A DNA stretch of 64,000 nucleotides from Halorhabdus utahensis DSM 12940 (GTDB lineage: Archaea > Halobacteriota > Halobacteria > Halobacteriales > Haloarculaceae). Made by a program: the position numbers and the translations under genes. Each line of letters begins with the position of its first letter. Position 1 is the first letter of the stretch. The stretch is taken from positions 2,852,001-2,916,000 of the forward strand of contig NC_013158.1 of NCBI RefSeq assembly GCF_000023945.1, read 5' to 3'. Below are positions 34,801-44,479 of this stretch, in pieces. Below the pieces are notes generated by a model. The model was not told where the DNA came from and searched no databases. It worked only from the letters and a program-made list of their open reading frames with translations.

Positions 34801-37209
34801 ATGAGTCTCACGGGATACCTGCCGCTGATCGGCGCACTCGCGCTGGCTGGAATGCTTGGGCTGACCCGCGTCAGTCCCCATGCCGACAGAGTGTTCACCC
34901 GTGTCGCCCGCCAGTATTTCAGCCAGCACATCGAGGAGTCACCGGTCCGCAAGCGTCTGCTGGCGTCGGCATACGTCGAGACGACCTATCGCGTATACGC
35001 GGCCAAGACGTACCTCTACACCGCGCTCGCGGCCCTCATCGGCGGTGTCGTCGGGGTCTATGTCGTTGGCGGAGCGCTGGTGGTCATTCCGACGATCGCC
35101 GCCGTCCTCGCGGATCTCCCGTCGGTCATGGGCGACGCCCTGGGTAACCGGAATCTCGAGATCGTTCTCCCGGCCGACCAGGTGTTTATCGTCCTGACCG
35201 CCGGTGGCGTCGTGCTCGGAGCGCTTTCGGCGGTCGTGACCTACGTGGCACGCTGGCAACTCCCGGCAGGGACCGCCGAGGTTCGCCGTCGCGGCATCAA
35301 CGAAGCGCTCCCTCGGACGGTCGCGTTCACCTACGCCCTCTCCAGGGGTGGGCTCGCGTTCCCGGACGTGATGCGGACACTCGGACGCAACCGGGAAATC
35401 TACGGGGACGCGGCCGACGAGGTGAGCGTCGCCGTCCGGGAGATGGACGTCTTCGGGACGGACATGATCTCGGCGATCAGGCGCACGGCCCACCGGAGTC
35501 CGAGCGACACGTTCCGGACGTTCGGCGAGAACCTCGCGAGCGTGCTCGCCAGCGGGCAACACATCCCCGCGTTCCTCGAAGACCAGTACGACCGCCTTCA
35601 GGAGGAGGCCGAACAGCGCCAGGAAGAGGTCCTGGAACTGCTCGCAACGATTGCCGAGGCGTACGTCACGACGCTCGTGGCCGGTGTCCTGTTTTTGCTC
35701 ACGATCCTGCTGGTGTTCGGGCTGACGGTGACCGAAACGCTGCCCTTCCTGCAGTTGCTCACGTATCTCATCATTCCGCTGTCGAATGCCCTGTTCGTCG
35801 TCTTTCTCGTCCAGAAACTCGAGGAACTCGGTGTCGCCCGCGAGAGTGGCGTCGCCGCACTCGAGGGTGGCTCCCCGGACCAGAACGCCCCTCAGACGCC
35901 GACTGCGACCGCGGATGGGGGTCATCTCAGGCGGTTGTCGGCCGGCCGATCACAGCTCGCCCTGTACGACCGAATCAGTCGATTCAAGCGCGTGCTTCGC
36001 CGTCCAGCCCAGACTATCATCTGGAACCCAACCCGGATTTTCTACCTGACCGTTCCGATCGCACTGGTGTGGGTGGCTCTTCGTGCACCGGGGACGATCA
36101 CGGGCTACGGCTTCAATCTCAGGCTGGCCGACGACCTGCTCGTCCAGACCACGCTCTTTCTGATCGGGACCTTCGCCGTCGTCCGTGAGATCTACTCCCG
36201 GCGGATCGATCGGATTGAGGCCGCCACGCCCGAGTTGCTCGAACGCCTGGCGAGTCTCAACGAGGCGGGGATGTCCTTCGTCGAAAGTCTCGACCGGGTG
36301 CGTGACTCGGATCTCGGTGTGCTGACTGACGAGGTCGATCGCATCTGGACGGACATTTCGATGGGTGCCAATTCGCCCGACGCCCTCCGACGCTTCGGCC
36401 AGCGCGTCAGGACCGCATCGATCGCTCGGGTCGTCACCCTTCTCATGCACGCGATGCGGGCGAGCGGTCGCCTGGGTCCCGTGCTCCGGATCGCGTCCTC
36501 CCAGGCCCGTTCGGATCTCGAACTCCGGCGGGAACGTCGCCAGCAGATGTTCACCTACCTGGTCGTGATCTACGTCTCGTTTTTCGTCTTTCTGGTCATC
36601 ATCTTCGCCGTCGAGGAGGTGCTCGTCCCGAGTCTGCCGGATAACGTCCCGGTCCCCGAATCCAATCGCCTGGGCGTCGACGTCAGCGCGTTCGCCCGCC
36701 TCGGGCAGGTCAACAAGCCGGCCTACACGTTGATTTTTCTGCACGCCGCGTTGATTCAGGCCGTCCTCTCGGGATTGGTTGCTGGACTCCTCGGCGAGGG
36801 TACCATCAAGGATGGCGCGAAACACGCCGCGATACTGCTCGGGATCGCGTACGTCGCGATCCTGGTCGCGACCTCGCCCGTGGCCTCGCTGACGATGCAG
36901 AGCCAGGAGACGCTCGGCGATGGCGTCACGATCGGCTCGGTCTCGACGTCTGAAGGTGGGTTCGTCGTGATCCACGAGCGGACCGCCGATGGCGATATCG
37001 TTGGTCACACCGGCTACCTGCCGTCGGGCGAACACACGAACGTCCGTGTCCAACTCGACGAGACGTTACAGCGCCAGACCACGCTCGTGGCCGTGCCGTA
37101 TCTCGATAGCGACGGCGACGGGCGCTTCACCGTCGGTACCGACCAGCCCTACGCGACGGGCGGCGACCCAGTGGCTGTCGACGCAGACATCACACCGGTC
37201 GAAACGTGA
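34801..37209 (+). CDS. Pilus membrane platform protein (PilC/TadC-like) with C-terminal extracytoplasmic domain
   Basis: An 802-residue protein. Two type II secretion F domains are present (about 140-340 and 440-620), each with flanking membrane helices, the usual archaeal PilC arrangement. After the last helix (about 670-700, ILLGIAYVAILVATSPVAS) comes an additional domain of about 100 residues: EGGFVVIHE, GHTGYLPSGEHTNV, TTLVAVPYLDSDGDG, PYATGGDPVAVDADI. This resembles the haloarchaeal surface domain DUF7282. The fusion would place an adhesin-like domain on the outer face of the assembly platform. Confidence 0.9.
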   Translation: MSLTGYLPLIGALALAGMLGLTRVSPHADRVFTRVARQYFSQHIEESPVRKRLLASAYVETTYRVYAAKTYLYTALAALIGGVVGVYVVGGALVVIPTIAAVLADLPSVMGDALGNRNLEIVLPADQVFIVLTAGGVVLGALSAVVTYVARWQLPAGTAEVRRRGINEALPRTVAFTYALSRGGLAFPDVMRTLGRNREIYGDAADEVSVAVREMDVFGTDMISAIRRTAHRSPSDTFRTFGENLASVLASGQHIPAFLEDQYDRLQEEAEQRQEEVLELLATIAEAYVTTLVAGVLFLLTILLVFGLTVTETLPFLQLLTYLIIPLSNALFVVFLVQKLEELGVARESGVAALEGGSPDQNAPQTPTATADGGHLRRLSAGRSQLALYDRISRFKRVLRRPAQTIIWNPTRIFYLTVPIALVWVALRAPGTITGYGFNLRLADDLLVQTTLFLIGTFAVVREIYSRRIDRIEAATPELLERLASLNEAGMSFVESLDRVRDSDLGVLTDEVDRIWTDISMGANSPDALRRFGQRVRTASIARVVTLLMHAMRASGRLGPVLRIASSQARSDLELRRERRQQMFTYLVVIYVSFFVFLVIIFAVEEVLVPSLPDNVPVPESNRLGVDVSAFARLGQVNKPAYTLIFLHAALIQAVLSGLVAGLLGEGTIKDGAKHAAILLGIAYVAILVATSPVASLTMQSQETLGDGVTIGSVSTSEGGFVVIHERTADGDIVGHTGYLPSGEHTNVRVQLDETLQRQTTLVAVPYLDSDGDGRFTVGTDQPYATGGDPVAVDADITPVET

Positions 37210-37446
37210 CGCGAGTCAGTCTCTCGTGAGTAGCGCGGGGGTCGGCCATGTTTGCAGAGCGTTCCGCGGTCGGGACTGCCCCCGCCTGCCCACGACTGCC
37301 GTTGCCAGGAACCGCCGGGTAGCCCTCGTCTTGCTCGCCGGGGTCCGCTCGTTTTTCCGCCGGAATCCGCTCGGTTTGCTCGCCGGTCCGGAGTCAGTTT
37401 CGCCGGTGGCCGAACGGCTATGAGCGAGAGACCCTTATCGATATCC

Positions 37447-38376
37447 ATGACCGAGACTCCGGGAATTCATCACGTGACTGCCATCGCGAGCGATCCCCAG
37501 CAGAACCTCGAGTTTTACACCGACACGCTTGGCCTTCGACTGGTCAAGCAAAGCGTCAACCAGGACGACACGTCCGTCTATCACCTCTTCTACGGCGACC
37601 GCACGGGTTCGCCGGGCACCAGCATGACGTTCTTCCCGTACCCGGGAGCGCGGCCCGGTCAGGTTGGGACCGGCCAGGTGAGTACCACGGCGTTCACGAT
37701 CCCGGCCGACGCCGTCGAGTACTGGGTCGACCGACTCGAGGAGGCGGGCGTCGACGCTGACGAACCCCGCGAGCGCTTCGGCGAGACCGTGATCCCGTTC
37801 CGTGATCCCGACGGCCTCCCGCTGGAACTCGTCGGCGTCGCGGACGCGCCGGCAGGCGACCCGCCCGCCGGATCAGTCCCGCCCGAGCGAGCGATCCGTG
37901 GGTTCTATGGGGTTGCGCTCTCGCTCGAAGACACCGAAAGCACGGTCAGGCTCCTCGAAGAGATGGGGTACGAGGCCACGGACGAGGAGGGTGAACGGAC
38001 GCGCTACGAGGCACCCGTCGATCTCGGGGCCGTCGTCGACCTCGTCGCCGAGCCCGACCGCGGCCGTGGGCAGCCGGGGGCGGGGACCGTCCACCACGTC
38101 GCCTTTCGCGTAACTCGCGACACGCAGGCTGACTGGCGCGACCAACTCCAACGTCTCGGGCTTCGCCCGACCGAGATTGTCGATCGAAAATGGTTCGAGT
38201 CGGTGTACACCCGGACGCCGGGCGGCGTGCTCTTCGAGTACGCGACGGCGGAGCCGGGCTACACCGTCGACGAGGACGTCGAGGAACTGGGCGAGCGACT
38301 CGTCCTCCCGGAGTGGTTCGAGGACCGCCGTGAGGAGATCGAGGCCGGGCTACCGACACTGTCGATCGACGAGTGA
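37447..38376 (+). CDS. VOC family ring-cleaving dioxygenase-like protein
   Basis: A 309-residue protein of two vicinal-oxygen-chelate modules. The first begins GIHHVTAIASDPQQNLEFYTDTLGLRLVK, the second RGFYGVALSLEDTESTVRLLEEMGY and VHHVAFRVTRDTQAD. Metal ligands are His in IHHVT and HHVAF and Glu in GVLFEYAT. Members are annotated as ring-cleaving dioxygenases or glyoxalase-like enzymes; the substrate is unknown. Start ATG 37447 is favoured by the usual family start; 37420 is possible. Confidence 0.87.
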   Translation: MTETPGIHHVTAIASDPQQNLEFYTDTLGLRLVKQSVNQDDTSVYHLFYGDRTGSPGTSMTFFPYPGARPGQVGTGQVSTTAFTIPADAVEYWVDRLEEAGVDADEPRERFGETVIPFRDPDGLPLELVGVADAPAGDPPAGSVPPERAIRGFYGVALSLEDTESTVRLLEEMGYEATDEEGERTRYEAPVDLGAVVDLVAEPDRGRGQPGAGTVHHVAFRVTRDTQADWRDQLQRLGLRPTEIVDRKWFESVYTRTPGGVLFEYATAEPGYTVDEDVEELGERLVLPEWFEDRREEIEAGLPTLSIDE

Positions 38377-38396
38377 GAAGCGTCGCTTGAAAGGGT

Positions 38397-38813
38397 TCAG
38401 AACAGCCCGATACCGACGCTATAGGCCCACGACTGGGTTCCCGCGGCTGCGACGACGAGCGCGCCGCCAGCCATCACGAAGTTCTTCAGAAACGCCGTCA
38501 TCTCGTCTTGCTGGTCTTCCTCGGGGACGGCCCAGAAGTCGTGCATCGTGACGGCCGAAATCAGGAGGAACCCGGCGAGTGCGACCGCGCCGACCACCGG
38601 GTAGACGCCGGCGAGAACGCCCACTCCACCAGCGATCAACACGATGCCCGAGGCGATTACCGAGAACCCCGGCGCAGGAAGTCCCTTGTATTCAGCATAG
38701 CCTGTCATCTGCTCGCGCTGCATGAAGTGATTGAGCCCCATGAACGCAAGCACAATCCCGAACAGTATCCGTCCGGCGAGTAGTACGATCCCCTCGGTGC
38801 CGGTGAACGCCAT
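38397..38813 (-). CDS. DoxX family membrane protein
   Basis: A 138-residue membrane protein with four helices. The opening reads GRILFGIVLAFMGLNHFMQREQM, typical of DoxX/MauE-like quinone-linked proteins. The protein converges tail to tail with the VOC enzyme. It is divergently transcribed from an HxlR regulator 139 bases upstream, which is the common haloarchaeal pairing and suggests redox-responsive control. Confidence 0.85.
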   Translation of the reverse strand: MAFTGTEGIVLLAGRILFGIVLAFMGLNHFMQREQMTGYAEYKGLPAPGFSVIASGIVLIAGGVGVLAGVYPVVGAVALAGFLLISAVTMHDFWAVPEEDQQDEMTAFLKNFVMAGGALVVAAAGTQSWAYSVGIGLF

Positions 38814-38952
38814 CAGGCGCGCACCCCCAGTGAGACGGTCGCAGTCTGAGGCCGATCGAGTTTCGATCCACAACCTGGTATCATTGCGTTAGGTAGTTCG
38901 AATCCGAACCTACTTATGAATTCGGCGATAAGAAGGTGATCAAGTAACACCG

Positions 38953-39306
38953 ATGTCACCGACGACAGTAGCCGACGAGAAGACGGTCGAGGAGCAAAAC
39001 GCCGCGGCCTGTCCGGTCGTCGAAGCGGTCGAAGCGATCGGTTCGGAGTGGCGACTCATCGTCCTCCACGAACTCGTGGGCGGCGAGCAACGGTTCAACG
39101 AACTCAAGCGATCGACGGGCGCGAGCTCGCGGACACTCTCGCGTGTCCTCGACGACCTGGAGGAAACGGGACTCGTCGACCGCCGCGTCGAGGAGAAGCC
39201 GATCGCGACCTACTACTCGCTGACCGACCGGGGACAGGCGCTATGTCCCGTCTTCGACGAACTCGAAGCGTGGGCAGACGAGTGGATCGACGGCATCGAG
39301 GCGTAG
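38953..39306 (+). CDS. HxlR-family transcriptional regulator
   Basis: A 117-residue winged-helix regulator. The HxlR core is complete: CPVVEAVEAIGSEWRLIVLHELVGGEQRFNELKRSTGASSRTLSRVLDDLEETGLVDRRVEE. Cysteines at about 20 and near 97 (ALCPVF) could sense redox or electrophiles, as known for some members. It lies head to head with doxX. The AT-rich gap (about 38881-38930) is the likely operator region. Confidence 0.9.
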   Translation: MSPTTVADEKTVEEQNAAACPVVEAVEAIGSEWRLIVLHELVGGEQRFNELKRSTGASSRTLSRVLDDLEETGLVDRRVEEKPIATYYSLTDRGQALCPVFDELEAWADEWIDGIEA

Positions 39307-39351
39307 TTCGGCTGTTTCGCGGGTGGCGTCCTGGGAGCCGATCCGTTCCGC

Positions 39352-42099
39352 TCACTCGGTGACCGACACGTCTCCAGCCGACTCGCCGATCGCGTCCGTC
39401 ACTCGCTCGTGGAACTCCTTGAGGACGGCCGACTCGTCTTCCGCCAGAACCACGTCGCTGGCCATCAGCGTCGCCAGCCCGAACGCCCGGGGCGTCGGTG
39501 AGTCCACACGGTGATGCACGACCTCGATGTTGCCGGCGTCGATCGCGCCGAGTACGTCCTCGATCGCGTCGACGTTGAGTTTGTCCTCCAGTATTTCCCG
39601 ATAGGTTTCCTCGATTACCGCGAAGTCCTCGAGATCCTGGGCGAACCCAAGCAACATCTCGCTGTTGACCTGTTGCTCGCTGGCGGACTTCTCGTAGCCC
39701 TTGTAGCGTTTGAGGATCATCAGCGACCGCGTCGCGTTGATCCGGAAATAGCGATCGAGCAGGTCAGTTCCGTCGAGACTGGCTCTGAGGTCCGCCCGGA
39801 CGTCGACCGGGTCGATCGATTCCAGCACGCCCGCCACGTCGACTTTCCGATTGAGCGGCATCGAGAGCGTAAAGCCGTGGTCGGCGACGGCGACCTGGAC
39901 GTTCGCCGTCGCCTGCTGGGCGACGCGGTAGGCCAGCAACCGTGAGAGCCCGTCGTTGAATCGGCGACCGTAGTTCGAGTGGACGTAGTACCGGCGTTCG
40001 TACGATTCGCGATCGCGCTCCTCCTCGATGACGAGCCGTTCGTCGGTGCTGACGCTCTCCGGACCGGCATAGCGCACCTGCTGATCGAACATCTCGACGA
40101 TGGCGCGGACGCTGTGCTCGTCGAGCGGGAACTCCCGGAGCCAGAGTCGAGCAGCCGATTGGCCGCCTCGCTGCAGTCTGGCGAGCAACTCCCGTTGGAA
40201 GGAAAGCACCTCGCGGCCGAGATCGTAGCTGAGGGGCAGCCGCTCGGAATACCAGGAGGGAACGGTCGGTCGCGCGCTGGTATGATCGACGTATACCTTC
40301 GATCCCCGGCGATAGCGATACTCGTATCGATCACCCCCCAGCACGAACACGTCGCCCGTCTCCAGGGTATCGAGATAGGACTCGTCGAGTTGTCCGACCC
40401 ACTCGCTGTCGCCCCGGGTCAGCACGTCACAGGTGAACGAATCGGGGATCGTCCCGATGTTGGTCATGTAGATGACCCGTGCCAGCCGGCCGCGCTTGCC
40501 GATCAGCGGCTCGCCGACCGGGAACTCGTCGTAGTGGTACTCCCCGTCCGGTGGGTCGTTTTCGTCCCGCCAGATCTTCGCGTAGACGTTTTCGTCTTCC
40601 ATGCCCGGATAGTCAGCGGTCAGATACCGGAGCAGTGCTTCCCAGTCGTCGTCCGTGTACGTCCGGTAGGGGTACGCACGCCGGAGGATGCCAGTGACCT
40701 CGGATTCGGGGCGGACGTCGTTGATCGCCATGCCGTAGACGTGCTGGGTGGCTACGTCGTGGGCGTTTTCCGGAACGAACACCCGGTCGACGAAGCCTTC
40801 CGCGGCCTTCTTGAGCATGACCGCACATTCGATCAGTTCGTCGCGGTCGAGCGCGACGACGCGGCCGGCGACCGTCTCGCCGAGCTGGTGGCCGGCGCGA
40901 CCGACCCGTTGAAGGAGTGCGGCAACTGATTTGGGCGACCCCACCTGGACCACCAGGTCGATGTGGGGCATGTCGATCCCGAGTTCGAGGCTCGTCGAGG
41001 TCGTCACCACGTCTACGTCGCCGGATTTCAGATCGGACTCTATCGCCTCGCGTTTGTCCTTCGAGAGGCTGCCGTGGTGACACCCGGAGTTGTCCTCGTC
41101 GTAGGCGTCAAAGCGTTCCCGGAGGTTGTGGAGGACGCGTTCGGCTCCCGAGCGCGTGTTCGTGAACACGAGCGTGTTCATGTGATCGCCGATCAGGTCG
41201 TGTAGCTGATCGTAAAACCGGTCGTTGATCGTCGATTGGGACGTGTGGATCAGGTCGTCAGTCGGCGTTGTAAGCTCCATGTCGAACTCGCGGGCGAAGC
41301 GAGCGTCGACGACCTCGTAGTCACGGGGATCGCCGCCTGGATCTTCCCGGCCGACCAGAAATTCCGCCATCGTATCCAGCGGTTCGACCGTCGCCGAGCA
41401 GCCGATCCGCGTCGGCGATGTCTCGGCCATCGCTTCGAGCCGTTCCAGCGAGACCGAGAGGTGCGTGCCCCGCTTGTTCGCCGCGAGGCTGTGGATCTCG
41501 TCGACGATGACGTACTCGACCGTCTCCAGCTTCTTGTTGAACTTCGGGGAGTTCAGCAGGATCGCCAGCGTTTCGGGCGTCGTGTTGAGGATATGGGGCG
41601 TCTCTTCGAGCATCGCCTGGCGATCGCTATCGGACGTGTCGCCGTGGCGGATCGCGTGGCGGATCTCGACGTCCTCGCCACGATCCTCGAGGGTCGCCGT
41701 GATCTCCGAGAGCGGGACTTCGAGATTCCGGTGGATGTCGTTGGCGAGGCTCTTCAACGGCGAGATATAGAGGCAGTAGACGGCATTCTCGAGTCCGTCG
41801 TCGCGGTCCCGGCGGAACAACTCGTTGATGATGGCCGCGAAACTGGCCTGGGTCTTGCCCGAGCCGGTCGGCGCGGCGATGAGCGCGTTCTCGCCGTCGT
41901 GGATGTGCGGGATCGCCGCTTTCTGTGGCGGCGTGAAGAACCCGCCGTTGTCCGGGACGTACGGGCCGAAGGTCTCGACCCACCATTCCCGAACGACCGG
42001 CTCGAACAGCGCCAGGACATCCCCGTCGTCGATTGACACGGATTCGGGATCGAAACCGAGATCCACGTCCACCCCCTCCAGCAGTTCCCGTCCTCCCAT
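39352..42099 (-). CDS. lhr: Lhr-type DNA/RNA helicase
   Basis: A 915-residue superfamily 2 helicase. RecA-like domain 1 holds PPQKAAIPHIHDGENALIAAPTGSGKTQ (Walker A at about 73-80), the Lhr-type Walker B VDEIHSLAANKRGTHL, and motif III SATVEP; domain 2 has GSPKSVAALLQRVGRAGH (motif VI). The rest is the winged-helix and Lhr-core C-terminal regions, consistent with family length. Lhr proteins remodel DNA-RNA hybrids and forks and are induced by damage in some archaea. It converges with the HxlR regulator. Confidence 0.92.
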   Translation of the reverse strand: MGGRELLEGVDVDLGFDPESVSIDDGDVLALFEPVVREWWVETFGPYVPDNGGFFTPPQKAAIPHIHDGENALIAAPTGSGKTQASFAAIINELFRRDRDDGLENAVYCLYISPLKSLANDIHRNLEVPLSEITATLEDRGEDVEIRHAIRHGDTSDSDRQAMLEETPHILNTTPETLAILLNSPKFNKKLETVEYVIVDEIHSLAANKRGTHLSVSLERLEAMAETSPTRIGCSATVEPLDTMAEFLVGREDPGGDPRDYEVVDARFAREFDMELTTPTDDLIHTSQSTINDRFYDQLHDLIGDHMNTLVFTNTRSGAERVLHNLRERFDAYDEDNSGCHHGSLSKDKREAIESDLKSGDVDVVTTSTSLELGIDMPHIDLVVQVGSPKSVAALLQRVGRAGHQLGETVAGRVVALDRDELIECAVMLKKAAEGFVDRVFVPENAHDVATQHVYGMAINDVRPESEVTGILRRAYPYRTYTDDDWEALLRYLTADYPGMEDENVYAKIWRDENDPPDGEYHYDEFPVGEPLIGKRGRLARVIYMTNIGTIPDSFTCDVLTRGDSEWVGQLDESYLDTLETGDVFVLGGDRYEYRYRRGSKVYVDHTSARPTVPSWYSERLPLSYDLGREVLSFQRELLARLQRGGQSAARLWLREFPLDEHSVRAIVEMFDQQVRYAGPESVSTDERLVIEEERDRESYERRYYVHSNYGRRFNDGLSRLLAYRVAQQATANVQVAVADHGFTLSMPLNRKVDVAGVLESIDPVDVRADLRASLDGTDLLDRYFRINATRSLMILKRYKGYEKSASEQQVNSEMLLGFAQDLEDFAVIEETYREILEDKLNVDAIEDVLGAIDAGNIEVVHHRVDSPTPRAFGLATLMASDVVLAEDESAVLKEFHERVTDAIGESAGDVSVTE

Positions 42100-42153
42100 A
42101 GAGTGGGTCTATCTAATGATCTGGAGCGTCTTGTGTACTCGGATTGGCAGTGA

Positions 42154-43089
42154 TCAGGCGGCAACCACGAATGCGACGCCGAACCCGAACCAGGCGGCCG
42201 TGATCGCCGCGAGCCCGGTAAGCACGACCGTCACGACGCGGTCGCCCGTCAATTGCCGTTTCACGCCGACGAGACCGATCGCGCTGACCGGGAGGATCGT
42301 CCCGACGAACCACGCGGCGTTATCGACGCTCGGGCTGTCTAAAACGAACGCCATCGGCGCATAGCCGACACCGAGCATGGCAGCAACGTGGACGTGCTGC
42401 CGTGGGTCGATCCCGCGAAGCGCCAAGCCCACTACAATCCCGAACCAGATGACGCCGATCTCAGCCCCGAACGCAACCAGAAGATTCAGCGTCACGTCCG
42501 TGAACGGTTCGATCCGGCCGGCAAACACCGTGATTTCCCAGGGCGAGAAAAACGACGGCGGCACGCCCGTCAGCAGATCAGTGAAGGGGTGGACGGCCAG
42601 TCCGAGTGCTGCCGTGGCGAAAACCGAACGCGAGGACAGTCCGATTCGGGTCGCGCCGATCGTGATCAGGACGCCAGCGACGCCAAACAGTGCCATGACA
42701 CCGCCACCGACCACGCCGCCCGTGAGTGCTGCGATGGCGATGACACCGGTCAGGATGATCGCGCCAGCCCACCGCCTGACGGTCCAGACGGCGAAGCCCG
42801 CACTCGCGAGAACGGCGACGACCAGCGAGTGGGTCGTCGTCCGGTGGCGCTCGCCCGTCGCCGTCCAGAAGTGATCGAACGCTGTCGACCCCTCCGGGAG
42901 CGTGACGACCTGAAAGGCGGCGTGGGCGACATCGACGTCCGGGAGTGAGGCGAACAGTGCGGCCGCCAGCCCGGCGACGACGGCGTACCGGACGGTCACG
43001 CCACGGAGTGACAGACGTTCAGCGGGACCGAAACGCCGAGCGAGTACGGCGACGATCCCAAAGGCGAGGAAGGCGTGACCGACGAACAC
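42154..43089 (-). CDS. Membrane-bound metal-dependent hydrolase (YdjM-like)
   Basis: A 311-residue protein with about eight membrane helices. It starts MFVGHAFLAFGIVA with the His of the family, and has LFASLPDVDVAHA, HRTTTHSLVV and AVHPFTDLLTG, the His/Asp pattern of the LexA-regulated YdjM family of predicted membrane hydrolases. The substrate is unknown. Neighbours on both sides are membrane genes on the same strand. Confidence 0.8.
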   Translation of the reverse strand: MFVGHAFLAFGIVAVLARRFGPAERLSLRGVTVRYAVVAGLAAALFASLPDVDVAHAAFQVVTLPEGSTAFDHFWTATGERHRTTTHSLVVAVLASAGFAVWTVRRWAGAIILTGVIAIAALTGGVVGGGVMALFGVAGVLITIGATRIGLSSRSVFATAALGLAVHPFTDLLTGVPPSFFSPWEITVFAGRIEPFTDVTLNLLVAFGAEIGVIWFGIVVGLALRGIDPRQHVHVAAMLGVGYAPMAFVLDSPSVDNAAWFVGTILPVSAIGLVGVKRQLTGDRVVTVVLTGLAAITAAWFGFGVAFVVAA

Positions 43090-43120
43090 GATGATCTTTG
43101 GCGACGGGCGTATATGAACG

Positions 43121-43795
43121 TCACTCTCCCGGCGGCTCGGACTCTGTCTCGCCGCCCAACACTGTCAGGAGCTGCGTGATGAAGTCGTTGAGGTAGACGG
43201 TTCCCCACGTCGCCACGATGACAGCCCCGATGGTGTTGAAGATCAGATCCTTCATCGTGTCCTCGATCCCGTACTGGGTCAACACCGGCGACCCGCCGAT
43301 GGCGGTCGCGGCGGCGCTCGTGGTGAACTCGATGACTTCCCAGAAGACACCGAACGCGAGGACGAACATCAGGATGAACACGAAGACGAACCGATCCGGG
43401 AGATGCACGTCGTTCCAGTGCTCGTCCAGCGCACGGATTGTCGCGTAGCCGGCCCCGGCGACGACCGATGCCGACAGCGCGTGGGTCAGGTGATCGTACC
43501 CGGGGATCGACTGATAGAAGCCGGATCCGCCAGGGACGCCGACGGTTCCCAGGGAGTGTAAGAAGACTGCTGTCGTGATCCACAGCGTCAGTCGCGGGTC
43601 CATCGGAACGCTGTAGTCCCGTTCGAGCAGCGGCGGGATCTGCAACACGATGAGGCCGATTGCCGCATTGATCGAGATACCGACCGATCGGCGTTCGAGG
43701 CCGATAAAGAAGAGACCGGTCAGGACGAATTCCATCACCTTGGTGAGTTGCTGCTGGCGATACGTGCTGAGTCGGAGGCGTGAACGTAGACTCAT
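43121..43795 (-). CDS. YjdF/DUF2238-like membrane protein
   Basis: A 224-residue membrane protein with six helices. The helices around YDHLTHALSASVVAGAGY and FILMFVLAFGVFWEVIEF resemble the DUF2238 (YjdF) family, and an acidic pattern WEVIEF...GIEDTMKDLIFNTIGA is typical. The function is not established. Its start overlaps the stop of the upstream gene by four bases, so the two are translated together. Confidence 0.75.
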   Translation of the reverse strand: MSLRSRLRLSTYRQQQLTKVMEFVLTGLFFIGLERRSVGISINAAIGLIVLQIPPLLERDYSVPMDPRLTLWITTAVFLHSLGTVGVPGGSGFYQSIPGYDHLTHALSASVVAGAGYATIRALDEHWNDVHLPDRFVFVFILMFVLAFGVFWEVIEFTTSAAATAIGGSPVLTQYGIEDTMKDLIFNTIGAVIVATWGTVYLNDFITQLLTVLGGETESEPPGE

Positions 43796-44412
43796 GCGTT
43801 CTCACCACCGTCACGACGGACGCTTGCGTACCGGCGCACGTACAGTTCGAAGACGACCCCGGCGAGCAGGCCCGCGACCGCCGAGGCGACGAACTCCCAC
43901 ATGAGTTGCTCCTCGATAGCGTCATCACTGAGCATGGGATCGAGCAGCAGTGTCGTCCCGAGATGCAGATCAGAGAGCCACCGGGAGACGGCCCACAGCC
44001 CCGCGAAGGCCAGCGTCGACACGACGACGAACAGCAGCGCGAACTGGTAGTTCATCTCGACGTTCGTAAAGAGTTGCAACTCGACGGCGACGATCAGGGC
44101 CAGCGCAGCCACCGAGAGATACGTCGCGACCTCCCGGAAGGCGACGTTCACGCCGAAGGTGTACCCGAGCAACGGCAACGCGGCGAGGACGAACACCTCC
44201 CAGGGGATCATCACCAGCGGGTCGCGGCGGGCAACTGGCGGGAGCACCGCCAGCCCGCCCACGACTGCGGCGAAGCCAGCCCACAAGAAGTTCCCCAGAA
44301 CGAGGTTCCCGAGGGCCGTCAGCGCGATGATGCCGACCAGCCCCCAGCCGAGTGCCGCATTGATCCGCGACTGACGCAACAACGACGCCAGATTCGACGG
44401 GGTTGGTTCCAT
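43792..44412 (-). CDS. Conserved membrane protein
   Basis: A 206-residue protein with five or six helices (from LGWGLVGIIALTALG near residue 20 to FVASAVAGLLAGVVFELYV near 180). No motif with a known function is seen. The ATG at 44412 is chosen as the first start before the hydrophobic region. It is coupled by ATGA to the YjdF-like gene and lies 67 bases from the FG-GAP gene. Confidence 0.68.
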   Translation of the reverse strand: MEPTPSNLASLLRQSRINAALGWGLVGIIALTALGNLVLGNFLWAGFAAVVGGLAVLPPVARRDPLVMIPWEVFVLAALPLLGYTFGVNVAFREVATYLSVAALALIVAVELQLFTNVEMNYQFALLFVVVSTLAFAGLWAVSRWLSDLHLGTTLLLDPMLSDDAIEEQLMWEFVASAVAGLLAGVVFELYVRRYASVRRDGGENA

Positions 44413-44479
44413 AGTATTTCTCTCGAACCCCCAAGGGAAAAGCTCCTCCCTCGGATCTGATTGGCGACCCGTTGCGGAC

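Noticed and set aside
32955-34952. Long open frame on the minus strand (665 codons) opposite the pilus ATPase gene
   Set aside because: It is the complement of a gene with clear Walker motifs; high GC content makes antisense frames long, and the residues (Arg/Asp-rich mix) match no family.
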